Shown: piece by piece, positions 1-9,431 of the stretch | How the letters are laid out: the number at the start of each line of letters is the position of its first letter | Numbering within the stretch: position 1 is the stretch's first letter | Program-made: the position numbers and the translations under genes | The notes under the pieces: model-generated | The model's input: only the letters and a program-made list of their open reading frames with translations | What the model was told of the DNA's origin: nothing | The model's database searches: none | Origin: Bacillus tuaregi | Lineage (GTDB): Bacteria; Bacillota; Bacilli; Bacillales; Cytobacillaceae | DNA: 64,000 nt | Direction: 5' to 3' | Assembly (NCBI RefSeq): GCF_900104575.1 | Contig: NZ_LT629731.1 | Location: 2,154,031 to 2,218,030 of the forward strand

Positions 1-1
1 A

Positions 2-448
2 AGTAAGCGCAGAAAAAAACGACAAAAATACTCAAGGCCAATCCTTGAGGAATTTCTAGACTGGGTTGAAAAATCCCCATTCTTCGGCAAAAATGCGCTT
101 GCGAAGGCAGCAGAATATACCTTAAACAGAGCGAATGGTTTAAAAGCATTTTTGATGGATGGTCGTATTGAAATTGATAATAATCCAGCTGAAAATGCCA
201 TCCGTCCAAGTGTAGTGGGCCGAAAGAACTGGATCCACTCAGTAAGTGAGGCTGGCGCAAAGGCCAATGCCATCTGTTTAAGTATTGCAGAAACTGCAAA
301 AGCAAATGGTGTGGATTTTTATCGCTATCTATTGAAGTTACTGACGGATTTACCTAATCTAGATATCTATCAACAATCGGATATTTTAAATCAATATATG
401 CCTTGGTCAAAAATGATCCAAGCTGAATGTGGAATTAACATGAAATAG
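2..448 (+). CDS. IS66-family transposase TnpC, C-terminal part (cut by window edge)
   Basis: The reading frame is already open at base 2 and runs to TAG at 446-448, so only the last 148 or so residues are visible. The stretch DGRIEIDNNPAENAIRP followed by a GRKNW segment is the typical end of the IS66 transposase DDE domain, with the catalytic Glu in DNNPAEN. A protein of this family is usually about 500 residues, and the rest must lie outside the window. A hairpin follows directly. No terminal inverted repeat could be assigned because the other end is not visible. Family assignment is firm; whether the element is intact is unknown. Confidence 0.9.
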   Translation, partial: SKRRKKRQKYSRPILEEFLDWVEKSPFFGKNALAKAAEYTLNRANGLKAFLMDGRIEIDNNPAENAIRPSVVGRKNWIHSVSEAGAKANAICLSIAETAKANGVDFYRYLLKLLTDLPNLDIYQQSDILNQYMPWSKMIQAECGINMK

Positions 449-492
449 CCGTACATCTGACAAAAAAAGTCATGATATACGGCTATTTGTCA
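446..492 (+). terminator. Hairpin after the IS66 transposase
   Basis: TAGCCGTA at 446 pairs with TACGGCTA near 480-487, with further partial pairing (TGAC/GTCA) around an A-rich loop. The stem begins at the transposase stop codon and is followed by a short T-rich stretch, so it is a plausible terminator. Confidence 0.5.
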
Positions 493-583
493 TGCATACC
501 GGAAAGGTGCGCTTATTTTTATAATTCGGGCTTACTCATTAAAAACCAACATTGTTTACGAAAACAGCCTTAATAAAAAAGGA

Positions 584-898
584 GTGGCAAGCATTATAGA
601 AGGGCATGACAGCTTTGTTGAAGGTATTCTTTGGACAGTGTTACCAGATGATGAAAATACGTTAGATCGTTATGAAGGGGTATCGGCAAATATTAATAAA
701 AAAACAAAAGTTGTTGTCAGAAATTCTGAATTCGATAATAATGAACCAGCGCTGGTCTATATAGCTACGGAAAGTAACTATGGTAATGCGCGTATGGGGT
801 ACTTAGAAAAAATTGTTGGTGCAGCGAAAAGGTTTGAATTTGAGACTGGATATATTGAAGAAGTTAATACTCGGTTTAATGGAGAGCATAATAGTTAG
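584..898 (+). pseudogene. Gamma-glutamylcyclotransferase-like fragment
   Basis: The 104-codon frame from a GTG contains SFVEGILW, then LDRYEGV, then an acidic segment and an ALVYIA strand. This is the order found in the C-terminal two thirds of AIG2/GGCT-like gamma-glutamylcyclotransferases. The N-terminal substrate-binding YGSN loop that opens the family is absent; the frame stays open upstream without it. The fragment lies just beyond the IS66 end, so it is probably a gene truncated by the insertion sequence. Family call is moderate; I infer that it is non-functional. Confidence 0.55.
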
Positions 899-1469
899 TT
901 CTACCTCGTTGAGATGGTACTGTGACTGCGATTGATTGATGGAGTGATGAGAAATCTATATGTGACTTCTATGAATTGTAAGGAAACGTAACTGCGTTAC
1001 AATTGAGAGATGAAAATGAATAATTATTTTACTGAATTATTTTCTAAACTCTGATACAAAGTAACTATTAAATAAATGTTTAAATGGAACATCTTTTCAT
1101 ATAAAAGGCTTTAGGAGAATTATCCGAAATACTTGCATAGACTGACATCTTGTTCGACCCCGACCACCGGAGTCGAACAGTAACATATCGCAAAAAAAGT
1201 AAATATATCCTTTTAATGACTAACAACCGACTACTAAGACTCTCCTAAGTAATTTCCTCCCCAGCAATACATTTATTCCCCTTAATACACGACTGAACAT
1301 TCCCAACCCACCCAAACACAACTACCAAACCTCTCCACAACTGGAAATAAAAATCCATCATCCAATATATATACGAAATAAAGTTTATGATACGATAGTA
1401 ATAGTGCTTATTAACTATAAATATAACAATTAATTGACAAATGACATAAACCAAAAGGGTGGTTCTGTA
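899..1469. other. Gene-free stretch with a G-poor tract upstream of zorA
   Basis: No convincing gene is visible. An 8-bp inverted repeat (TGTTCGAC at 1151, GTCGAACA at 1172) encloses a C-rich loop. From about 1235 to 1345 the plus strand is strikingly C-rich and G-poor. The zorA promoter should lie in the AT-rich 1370-1430 segment, but I cannot pick a confident -35/-10 pair. Confidence 0.4.
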
Positions 1470-3767
1470 TTGTATCCTTTATTTGAAAATATTTTTTCAG
1501 CGATTCAAGAAATGGGAACCAATGGATTTACCAATATTTATCTATTGATTCAAACGGGTGTGGCTGTAGGATTGGCTGCTGTTCTTTATTTCTTTATTTC
1601 GAAAGAAACTCAGGCAATGAAAAAGGTAAGGAGCGCCATGGGTACTTTAACAGATAGCGATGGGGTTGACCAACAAATCCATGCTATTTTTAAGGATTTG
1701 AAAGGATCGAGATATAAAAAGCTGTGGGAACGCTACTATAACCGTGTTAAAACGAAAGATGAGGATGAGAAAATTAATATTGATTCCTTCTTCAGTGAAG
1801 ATGTTCTGTTCCACCAAATGGGCTATCGTCCATGGATGGATATGGGAGCGGGGTTGTTTGTTAGTATCGGTGTTCTTGGTACCTTTATTGGACTCTCAGC
1901 AGGTCTTTCTGATTTGAATGTAGGGGACACGGAATCATTACGCACAGGGATTGGGTCTCTTTTAGAAGGAATGAAAGTGGCCTTTTACACGTCAGTATGG
2001 GGTGTCTTTCTTTCTTTACTATGGACGTTTTATGATCGATTTATCGGCCACTCTCTTGAGCTTCAAATTGATTGGCATGCGGAAAAATTAGATTACCTGT
2101 TAAGTACAGAAGATGAAGAGTTATTTTTGAACCGCCTGGAGAAAATATCGAGAAATCAAGCAGACCATCTAAAAACATTACTGACCGATGCGATGGAACG
2201 GGCGATGCAGCCGATGGTCGCGCAAATTCAACAATCGCAAAATCATGTTCAGGATGCGTTTCATCAATTAAGCCATCAATTTGAAAACATAAATCATGGT
2301 ATGGAATCACAATCCAAGTTATTAGAATCACAAATTGAATTGACGCAAAAAAATAGTGTGGATTTAACGGATCGACTAGTCGACCAAATTACAGGCGGAA
2401 CTGAAGAATCGATTACGCAATTTAGTCAATTAATCCATGATACACAGACAATGCAGCAAAATATGATGAGTACATTAAATCAAGTGGTAGACAGTTTCTC
2501 GATGATGCATCAGCAGCAAAATGCGACAAGTGAAAAGACAGAAAGAGTGTTCTCTCGTTTTGATAGGCTATCCCAAGAGCTTGAAGCAATGGGAGGAAGC
2601 TATCAACAGGCCCATTCTTATATGGCTAACTTAAGTGAACAAATTCAAACGGTACAGAACCTAACACTTGAGCAGCTGCCCGTGCAGCAGGATGTATTAA
2701 AGAGCAATAAGCTGCTTGCGGAGAAATATGAAAAAGTGACGCAAGGATTTAGTGAGTTTAACGAAAAAGCAGAATCCAAGCACGAGGAGCTGCTGACTAA
2801 ACTCATCACCATCTCATCAGAAATGTCGACGAACTATCAAGGAATTTCTTCTGGATTTAAGGATTCCTTAGAAGTTCAAAAGCAGGCATTGGTGGATTCA
2901 AATCAATTATTAACAAATGCTCAACATATTGTGGATTCGATTGTGAGCATTTCGCCGCAGCTTGACCATATTCTCAATAGTATCGAAACCCTTTCCGATC
3001 ACTTAAACGAAGCCCAAACGATTCAAAATCAACTGTTGCCGGTGCAGCACGACATAGCCAAAAGCAGCAATCAGCTGGCTCAGAAATACGATCATCTAAC
3101 GGACGGCTTTAACGAATTCAATGAGAAAATCGAAAGAAAGCATCTAGAGTTGATTGATCAAGTGACAACCGTTTCTGCCACTATGACAGAAACCTATAAA
3201 GAAATGACGGATAATTTTAAACAAGCATTAGCATCACAAGAGCATTCATTACATGAATCCGACACGCTACTGCGGAGTGTGAAAGAGGCTGTATCAAATC
3301 TACTTCCTGTGGCACCTGAGCTAAGAGAGGTCGTTGGGAATATTGATGTTCTTCGAGCACAATTAGAAAAAGCCCAGCAAATGCAGAACGACTTATTACC
3401 AGAAATTGTTTCGATGAGAAAGGATACCAATACAGTCATTCAAGATGCAATGATTTCAACGGGATCTTTTGTGAATGAAATAACGAGCCAGGTTCAAATG
3501 CTGCAATCACATTGGAATACTACTAAAGAACAATTTGCTGCCACAAGAGAAAACTTGGATTCTTCTGTCAAGGACTTTGGCGAAAATATTGATCATGGCC
3601 TAAGTAAAACCTTTGAGCATGTGGATCGAACTCTTACGAAAGCTGTTTCAGAGGTTAGCAATCTAGTGAATCAATTTAGTGACGTACAAGGGGAATTACT
3701 AGATGGCTTGGAAGAATTAAGTGACGTAATTGTTAAAACTAGACCAAAAGAAGTGATGCAAGGATGA
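1470..3767 (+). CDS. zorA: ZorA-like MotA-family motor subunit with long coiled-coil tail
   Basis: This is the motor protein of a Zorya-type anti-phage system. Three membrane segments are seen (about residues 22-44, 125-146 and 169-191); the second carries the GVLGTFIGLSAGL motif typical of MotA/TolQ/ExbB channels. After residue 200 there is a long hydrophilic coiled coil, the intracellular tail known from ZorA. Part of the tail repeats every 120 residues: the LPVQQ, LPVQH and LPEIV segments start at 2676, 3036 and 3396. I chose the TTG at 1470 because AAGGGTGG precedes it by about seven bases; an upstream in-frame TTG at 1434 has no ribosome binding site. The last bases overlap zorB as ATGA. 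Family call is strong; the defence role comes from known Zorya systems. Confidence 0.85.
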   Translation: MYPLFENIFSAIQEMGTNGFTNIYLLIQTGVAVGLAAVLYFFISKETQAMKKVRSAMGTLTDSDGVDQQIHAIFKDLKGSRYKKLWERYYNRVKTKDEDEKINIDSFFSEDVLFHQMGYRPWMDMGAGLFVSIGVLGTFIGLSAGLSDLNVGDTESLRTGIGSLLEGMKVAFYTSVWGVFLSLLWTFYDRFIGHSLELQIDWHAEKLDYLLSTEDEELFLNRLEKISRNQADHLKTLLTDAMERAMQPMVAQIQQSQNHVQDAFHQLSHQFENINHGMESQSKLLESQIELTQKNSVDLTDRLVDQITGGTEESITQFSQLIHDTQTMQQNMMSTLNQVVDSFSMMHQQQNATSEKTERVFSRFDRLSQELEAMGGSYQQAHSYMANLSEQIQTVQNLTLEQLPVQQDVLKSNKLLAEKYEKVTQGFSEFNEKAESKHEELLTKLITISSEMSTNYQGISSGFKDSLEVQKQALVDSNQLLTNAQHIVDSIVSISPQLDHILNSIETLSDHLNEAQTIQNQLLPVQHDIAKSSNQLAQKYDHLTDGFNEFNEKIERKHLELIDQVTTVSATMTETYKEMTDNFKQALASQEHSLHESDTLLRSVKEAVSNLLPVAPELREVVGNIDVLRAQLEKAQQMQNDLLPEIVSMRKDTNTVIQDAMISTGSFVNEITSQVQMLQSHWNTTKEQFAATRENLDSSVKDFGENIDHGLSKTFEHVDRTLTKAVSEVSNLVNQFSDVQGELLDGLEELSDVIVKTRPKEVMQG

Positions 3768-4435
3768 AACGTCGTCACAAATCCGAAGTCAATTACTGGC
3801 AGTCCTATGCAGATTTAATGAGTGCCATGTTAATGGTATTTGCTCTTCTTTTAACATTAGTTATCTTAGATATTCGTGAAATTCAAGAGCAGCAGGAAGA
3901 GAAAATTGAAGAAGTCGTGAGTGTAAAAAGTGAAATCATTAAGGCGTTAACAGAAGCTTTTTCTGAGTCCAATGTTTCGATTGACATTGACCAGCAAACA
4001 GGAGCCATCCGTTTCCCTGGAAGTGTTTTATATGAGTATAATTCCGCCGCCCTATCACCAGCGGGGAAGGATTTCTTGAATCAGTTTGTGCCGAATTATT
4101 TAGATATTCTGCTACAGGATCGCTTTAAGGATGAAATCTCTTCTATTATTATTGAAGGTCACACCGATAATAGCGGGACGTACTTGTATAATATGAAACT
4201 TTCTCAGGAGCGAGCTTATTCGGTTCTGGATTATATTTATAATGAAGAAATGCCTGACTTTCATGTTCGTGAATTATCAAAGGAATATGTCACAGCGAAT
4301 GGCCGTGGCTTTACGAGCCCTCTAGAAGATAGCAATGGACAGTATAGTCCTGAATTATCACGAAGAGTTGAATTTCTATTCCGTCTAAAAGATGATGAAG
4401 CAATTGAAGCCATCGACAAGTTGGTGAATCAATGA
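3764..4435 (+). CDS. zorB: ZorB-like MotB/OmpA-family motor subunit
   Basis: Partner of ZorA in the Zorya membrane motor. One N-terminal membrane helix (about residues 14-36) contains Asp17 in the SYADLMSAML context, at the place of the ion-binding Asp of MotB-like proteins. The C-terminal half is an OmpA-like peptidoglycan-binding domain, with EGHTDNSGTY at about 131-140 and LSQERA at about 146, including the usual Asp and Arg ligands. At 223 residues it is compact but complete. It starts inside the zorA stop codon and ends inside the zorC start codon, both ATGA, so translation is coupled. The family assignment is reliable; the anchoring in the cell wall is inferred from the domain. Confidence 0.87.
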   Translation: MKRRHKSEVNYWQSYADLMSAMLMVFALLLTLVILDIREIQEQQEEKIEEVVSVKSEIIKALTEAFSESNVSIDIDQQTGAIRFPGSVLYEYNSAALSPAGKDFLNQFVPNYLDILLQDRFKDEISSIIIEGHTDNSGTYLYNMKLSQERAYSVLDYIYNEEMPDFHVRELSKEYVTANGRGFTSPLEDSNGQYSPELSRRVEFLFRLKDDEAIEAIDKLVNQ

Positions 4436-5700
4436 AATATGAATATCACATGTATAGCCTTGAGTCATGGTTAAAAGAGAATAAACAGTCTAGACTTTCC
4501 ATAAAAGATGATCATCTAACAACAGATTATGTCGGGAAGCTTGAGAGGCTTGAAAACGAATTTAACCAGTTAGCTGTTGAAGAATTCGATCAATGGGCAG
4601 AATCAAAAACACGAAAAATAAAAAGATATATTCCCTACCTATATAAAAAGGATTTAGATGAGCAGCGAAAGTCCAAGCTGCTCCATTTTATCCATCATCA
4701 GGTGGAAAAGGACCATCGCTATTTTCGTGTTACAGTGGATGTTCTTTATCAATCCCTAGATACAGACAATCTGTGGCCTATAGTAAAGAAGGCATACCAA
4801 TTAAACAAGCCACAGGTTAGCCGAAGGATGGAGGAAGAACAAGCAAAAAAGTGGCAAGTCTTCACACGCGAGGAAAATCCGATTCTTTTTCTGGCAAAGG
4901 CAGCCGCCAACAGCGCATTAAGTTTTATCGAAGAATTAAAGACATTTTTTTTGACGGAAAATCTACCATTCTTTCAATCTGTTTTCTTAGAAGGCTTAAA
5001 AGGAGCCGATGAAGCCTTTTTTATTCGAGAAAAAGCGTTATTCAAAAGCTTCTTCGTCAGCTCCTCGATTATCGAACAACAACAAATGGCTGAATCCTTA
5101 ATTCAAAGATGCAAACTCAACCATGTGAAACCGCTGGGATTATTAGTTTATGAAAAATTAAAAATCTACCGACGGAAACCGATGCTCTGGAAGCATGTGG
5201 GTGAGGAAGAAAAGAAACGTTTTGCGAAGTGGGTTCTAACACTTGAGATTAAAGAATTCTTTGATCAAGTCAATAAAAATCACGAGCGCTTTCAGTATTG
5301 GAAGAAATTTATTGTGAAATTAGAAGATGCGGTCGTGATTGATAAAAAGAAAACGTTGATTCTCTATTTTGAGGATGTCGTGATAATGGAAGTGCTGGCA
5401 ACAGGCGCTGTGTATGTGTATGAAATGAGTGTCTTTAATCGTCACTTCCAACACAAGGTTGATAAGCTTTTGGATGATCGCGAGAAACCTAGAAGAGTGT
5501 TGGAAAAAGAACCGGATTTAAGCCGGGAAGATGTTAGAGATCAAGATTTGGTCTATCAATATGGCCGTTTGTCACACCATCGTGGCTGGCAGCATGTGTT
5601 TGACCATTGGCTGAAAAGTAACCTAGGTTGGGAGGTAGAGGCAGATGTTCTTCAGAAGGAAGCAGACAGAGATGAAGGTTATTACGATACCTTCGATTGA
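4432..5700 (+). CDS. zorC: ZorC-like EH-signature protein
   Basis: Third gene of the operon, 422 residues, helical and without membrane segments. It has the position, size and character of ZorC of type I Zorya, whose EH-signature domain is expected near the C-terminus; here the Trp/His-rich segment SHHRGWQHVFDHWLKSNLGW sits at about residues 382-401 and fits that signature. ZorC has been reported to bind DNA and to be needed for defence. The start overlaps the zorB stop, and the end overlaps zorD by 56 bases in another frame. The call rests mainly on gene order plus the terminal motif, so the family is likely but less certain than for zorA, zorB and zorD. Confidence 0.7.
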   Translation: MKYEYHMYSLESWLKENKQSRLSIKDDHLTTDYVGKLERLENEFNQLAVEEFDQWAESKTRKIKRYIPYLYKKDLDEQRKSKLLHFIHHQVEKDHRYFRVTVDVLYQSLDTDNLWPIVKKAYQLNKPQVSRRMEEEQAKKWQVFTREENPILFLAKAAANSALSFIEELKTFFLTENLPFFQSVFLEGLKGADEAFFIREKALFKSFFVSSSIIEQQQMAESLIQRCKLNHVKPLGLLVYEKLKIYRRKPMLWKHVGEEEKKRFAKWVLTLEIKEFFDQVNKNHERFQYWKKFIVKLEDAVVIDKKKTLILYFEDVVIMEVLATGAVYVYEMSVFNRHFQHKVDKLLDDREKPRRVLEKEPDLSREDVRDQDLVYQYGRLSHHRGWQHVFDHWLKSNLGWEVEADVLQKEADRDEGYYDTFD

Positions 5701-8284
5701 TGGAATACTGATTGAATTTGTTCGAAAGCATGGACGGAAGGAAACCCATTTTTCCTTGCCGTTATCTAAAGAGGAGATTGAACAATCCTACCGGTTACCT
5801 GGCTTTATGTCCTATGTTTCTTGGGAAGAATTAGCAGAATCAGGCTTTATCGAAAATGGTATACTTTCCTATGATTCCTATTATCAACTGCTGCAATCAG
5901 ATGAAGGACGTACTGCCTTACAATCTCTCATCCTTCCAGTTGACCCTGTAGAGGTGACAGGCGAACTACGCTTAGATTCTACTCCTGACCAAGCCGAACT
6001 TTCTCTAAAGTTGATGCTGGAGGACGCTAGTAATTTAGATCGGGTTGGTACAGCGTATGGTGCTATGTATCAAATGGACGATGAATTGCTGCTTCTGCCT
6101 CAAAACGTATACGAGTTAAAAAAAGCCATCAATCGTGAAGAACTGACTGGTTATCAAAAAATAGGGATATGCCAGCAGCTCGCTCGTGAAGCAGGTATTT
6201 CTTTAGAGAATTTCCTTGAGAATGAGACCTATCATGTGATTGATCACTATGACTTAGAGGTCAAGGTTCATGCGCCTGATCATATTGAAGTGTTACCCAT
6301 TGGCGTGAGCGAGGAAGAAACCTATGCTCTAAATCAGCTCAGTCAACCAATGACAAGCTTTAAAAAGGGGATGAAACGGAATCGATTTGTTCGTACAGAG
6401 GAAGTTAGTGAAGATATCACGAAGCTAGCAGCCAAACGCCATATAACAGGGGAAGAAGTGCCATTATTTTTCGAAAATCCGTCTGCTGTCTTGCCTGAGC
6501 ATGATTATCAAATTGACTTGGAATTATTTTCAGAGCGGGTGAAAGGCTTGATTCCGATTCAGCATGTTCGACCCATTTATAATCAGGAATCAAAAATGAA
6601 TTGGTTTGGAACCGATGAAAATGCGTCAGATGACACCGTCAAGGCCTATGAACCGGAATTTCTAAAAGGCTTAATGGAGCAGCATCCAAATGAGCAATAC
6701 GCTTTCCACGAGGGAAAATGGTATTATCTAGACCCGATTATGCGAAAAACACTGTTAGATCTTCCATCAGATGAAGAAGCAGGGTATAGTAAAACGTTCA
6801 CCTTAGATATTCGTGATAATGAAAATGAATTAGAATACCAGCTAGCTGAAAATGCGGACAAGGCATTTCAGCAATATCCTGTATCAAATAAGCTGTGTGC
6901 AAACTTATTTGAGCATCAGCTTCAAGGGTATCAATGGCTCTGTCATCTTTATGAGCAGGGGAAGGGCGGCTTGCTTGCGGATGATATGGGTCTAGGAAAA
7001 ACGATTCAAGTGATTGCTTTTCTTCTAAGGCAAAAAGAACAAAATCGCTTGAAACCAACCCTTATTGTCCTTCCGATTGCTTTAATTGAAAATTGGTTGG
7101 AGGAAATACAAAAGTTTGCATCGCTATTAAATGAGAGCCTTTACGTTCACAAAGGCAGTAGTAGACTTAAATCGGCTGAGCAAATTGCCCAATATGAAAT
7201 TATTTTAACGAGTTATGATACGCTAAAAATTGATCAGTTGATTTTAGGAAAAATTGACTTTCAATCGATTATTTGTGATGAAGCACAAAATATGAAATCC
7301 CATTCTAGCCAGCGTTCGCGGGCATTACGAGCGATGAAATATGAGTTTCGTCTCGCTATGACCGGAACTCCAGTCGAAAATAGCTTAGAAGAGCTGTGGT
7401 CGATTATGGATTTTGTTCAACCTGGCCACTTAGGCTCGTTAAAAGAGTTTAGAAGAAAGTATATGGAGCAGGCTGACTATGAAGGTTTATTGAAAGAGAT
7501 TAAACCTTATTATTTAAGAAGAACAAAAGCCGAGGTATTGGATGACAGGCTTCCGAAGAAAACCATTCTCGACCCTATTTATATAGAAGCAGCAGGTGTT
7601 CAAAAGCAAATCTCACAAAATATGCTGCTAACGAAGGAAACCGGTCAAATTGCGATTTTAAATATGCTGACAAAGCTAAGACAATTATACGGTCATCCTG
7701 GAGTCGTAATCAAAGATTACGAGAATCTGTCTTATAAAGAAATTCCTAAAGTACTTGCTTTAATAGATTTGATTGAAGGCATTAAAGTGAAAAATGAAAA
7801 GGTGTTAATTTTTACAGAGTTCCGCGGAATTCATTCGATTTTGAAAAGATTATTTATGAGCATGTATGGAATTTCCATCCCTGTGATTGATGGCCAAACG
7901 AAAAATAGGCAATCGGTGGTAAAACAGTTTAATCGTGAGCCTGGATTTGGCATCATGCTGTTATCACCGAAAGCAGCGGGAGTGGGGTTGACGATTACGA
8001 GTGTCAATCATGTCATTCACTATACAAGATGGTGGAATCCTGCTGTTGAAAATCAAGCAACAGACCGTGGGTATCGTATTGGACAAACAAAGGATGTTTT
8101 TGTCTACCAATTGATTACTACAGACAAGCAAAACTTCCCACAGGGGACGGTAGAAGAGCTTATGCATGAGCTGTTAGAAAGCAAACGGGAACTCGCTGAA
8201 AACGTGATCATTCCTTTCGATTACTCGGAGATTCAAAGTATGGTTATGGAAAAGATGGGGATGGCGAAGGAGCAGTATGTCTAA
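5645..8284 (+). CDS. zorD: ZorD-like SNF2-family helicase
   Basis: Effector-type ATPase of the system. The N-terminal 420 residues are unassigned. The SNF2 core follows: Walker A DDMGLGKT at about 446-453, DEAQ at 545-548, MTGTPVENSLEELW at about 574, and the C-terminal RecA motif QATDRGYRIGQT at about 804. At 879 residues it is shorter than E. coli ZorD, which is around 1,080. No extra nuclease domain is visible after the helicase. GGGAGG sits nine bases before the ATG at 5645, which supports this start over the in-frame ATG at 5672. The overlap with zorC implies coupled translation. In known Zorya systems ZorD degrades invader DNA; that role here is inferred. Confidence 0.85.
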   Translation: MFFRRKQTEMKVITIPSIDGILIEFVRKHGRKETHFSLPLSKEEIEQSYRLPGFMSYVSWEELAESGFIENGILSYDSYYQLLQSDEGRTALQSLILPVDPVEVTGELRLDSTPDQAELSLKLMLEDASNLDRVGTAYGAMYQMDDELLLLPQNVYELKKAINREELTGYQKIGICQQLAREAGISLENFLENETYHVIDHYDLEVKVHAPDHIEVLPIGVSEEETYALNQLSQPMTSFKKGMKRNRFVRTEEVSEDITKLAAKRHITGEEVPLFFENPSAVLPEHDYQIDLELFSERVKGLIPIQHVRPIYNQESKMNWFGTDENASDDTVKAYEPEFLKGLMEQHPNEQYAFHEGKWYYLDPIMRKTLLDLPSDEEAGYSKTFTLDIRDNENELEYQLAENADKAFQQYPVSNKLCANLFEHQLQGYQWLCHLYEQGKGGLLADDMGLGKTIQVIAFLLRQKEQNRLKPTLIVLPIALIENWLEEIQKFASLLNESLYVHKGSSRLKSAEQIAQYEIILTSYDTLKIDQLILGKIDFQSIICDEAQNMKSHSSQRSRALRAMKYEFRLAMTGTPVENSLEELWSIMDFVQPGHLGSLKEFRRKYMEQADYEGLLKEIKPYYLRRTKAEVLDDRLPKKTILDPIYIEAAGVQKQISQNMLLTKETGQIAILNMLTKLRQLYGHPGVVIKDYENLSYKEIPKVLALIDLIEGIKVKNEKVLIFTEFRGIHSILKRLFMSMYGISIPVIDGQTKNRQSVVKQFNREPGFGIMLLSPKAAGVGLTITSVNHVIHYTRWWNPAVENQATDRGYRIGQTKDVFVYQLITTDKQNFPQGTVEELMHELLESKRELAENVIIPFDYSEIQSMVMEKMGMAKEQYV

Positions 8285-8303
8285 CTTTCAAGGGGAGTAC
8301 TAG

Positions 8304-9431
8304 ATGATGAATCAATCAACTTATTTTTACCAGTTCCTAGAACCGATTTCAAAGGAGCTTGCCTTTGTTGCACGTGAACTTGAAAACAGTATATATTCTA
8401 GCCCTCGTACGATGCTGACACATGCAAGAGTTTTTGTGGAGAATATTCTACAACAGGTGATTCAAGCGGAAAGGATTGAAGAAGAACCTCGGTCCAACCT
8501 GAAGGAGCGCATTGATCTTCTTAATAGCAATGGTTATTTAACTTCTGACATCCGTGATGCACTGCATTATGTCCGTCAAATTGGGAATCAAGCCTCACAC
8601 GACGTTCGCATGTTCCGGTATTCTGAAGCTCTCTTATCTTGGGAAGCTGTGTATAAAATTGTTAAGTGGTATGTAGAAGTCTATGGTCCAGTCGATTTTA
8701 CTGTCCCGGCTTATCAAGATCCATCACCACGAAGTAACCATTTCTATGAAAATACAGAACTTGAAACGAGATTAAAAGTATTAGAAAAGCTTCTTAAAGA
8801 GTCACTCGAGCAAGGTGAAAAACCTCCCGAAAAAGAAGAACCAGAAACAACACCAGAGGGAGCAACGGTTAAAGAAGAGCTTCCAGGCTTTACGACCATT
8901 CGTACACTTGAATTTAAAAATCAAACACTAGAAATTCCTTACTTTCTACGAGATGCTTTTCTTTTGCCGCAACGATTTGCTAAATCTGTTACTTATTTAA
9001 TTAGACTAGGTGCGGAGCAGCAGGCACGGATTATGAGTGAGCTGCCAAACCATTTGGAAGGCTTGAACCAGCATGTAAAACGATTTAGTGATAAAAATGA
9101 TGAACTCTTTTTTGAAGAATTGGCCATTTTTATTGAAGAAGAAAAAATCCGCAGAAAGCTGACCTTAGAGCGTCCGGGAGAGCTCTTCTTATTTTACAAA
9201 TCCGATTACATTATCGTCACTGAGGAATTGGCCAAACTCCCGCTCACCCCAGAAGAGTTTGCAGGGATTCCCAATCTGCTTCGACAGCTACAAGACGACC
9301 AAATTGAAACCGTCGGACAGCTACCGAAGGAATTGGTTATCCTGGCCAAATATGAAAATGTTGGAGTAGGGACAGTTGAGAAATTGTTTGAGCAATTGAA
9401 AGCGAAGCAGTTAGTTAGAGTGGATTCGTAA
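8304..9431 (+). CDS. DUF4145/HEPN-like protein, fifth gene of the Zorya operon
   Basis: A 375-residue soluble protein beginning 19 bases after zorD with its own site (AGGGGAG, six-base spacing). Residues 1-130 look like the all-helical DUF4145 domain of the HEPN superfamily, with the conserved segment RQIGNQASHD at 91-100 (Arg91, Asn95, His99). DUF4145 is often found in or next to restriction and helicase proteins. A charged, proline-rich linker (about 168-195) leads to a C-terminal region I cannot place. Canonical type I Zorya has only four genes, so this gene is an addition. A terminator-like hairpin follows about 100 bases later, which marks it as the last operon member. Domain call is moderate; ribonuclease activity is only a possibility. 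Confidence 0.65.
   Translation: MMNQSTYFYQFLEPISKELAFVARELENSIYSSPRTMLTHARVFVENILQQVIQAERIEEEPRSNLKERIDLLNSNGYLTSDIRDALHYVRQIGNQASHDVRMFRYSEALLSWEAVYKIVKWYVEVYGPVDFTVPAYQDPSPRSNHFYENTELETRLKVLEKLLKESLEQGEKPPEKEEPETTPEGATVKEELPGFTTIRTLEFKNQTLEIPYFLRDAFLLPQRFAKSVTYLIRLGAEQQARIMSELPNHLEGLNQHVKRFSDKNDELFFEELAIFIEEEKIRRKLTLERPGELFLFYKSDYIIVTEELAKLPLTPEEFAGIPNLLRQLQDDQIETVGQLPKELVILAKYENVGVGTVEKLFEQLKAKQLVRVDS

Noticed and set aside
1151..1179. tRNA-like arm TGTTCGAC...GTCGAACA
   Set aside because: It recalls a T-arm, but no acceptor, D or anticodon arm can be placed around it. Kept only as an inverted repeat.
1470..4435. Flagellar motor genes motA/motB
   Set aside because: The very long coiled-coil tail, lack of flagellar genes, and the following zorC/zorD genes point to Zorya, not motility.
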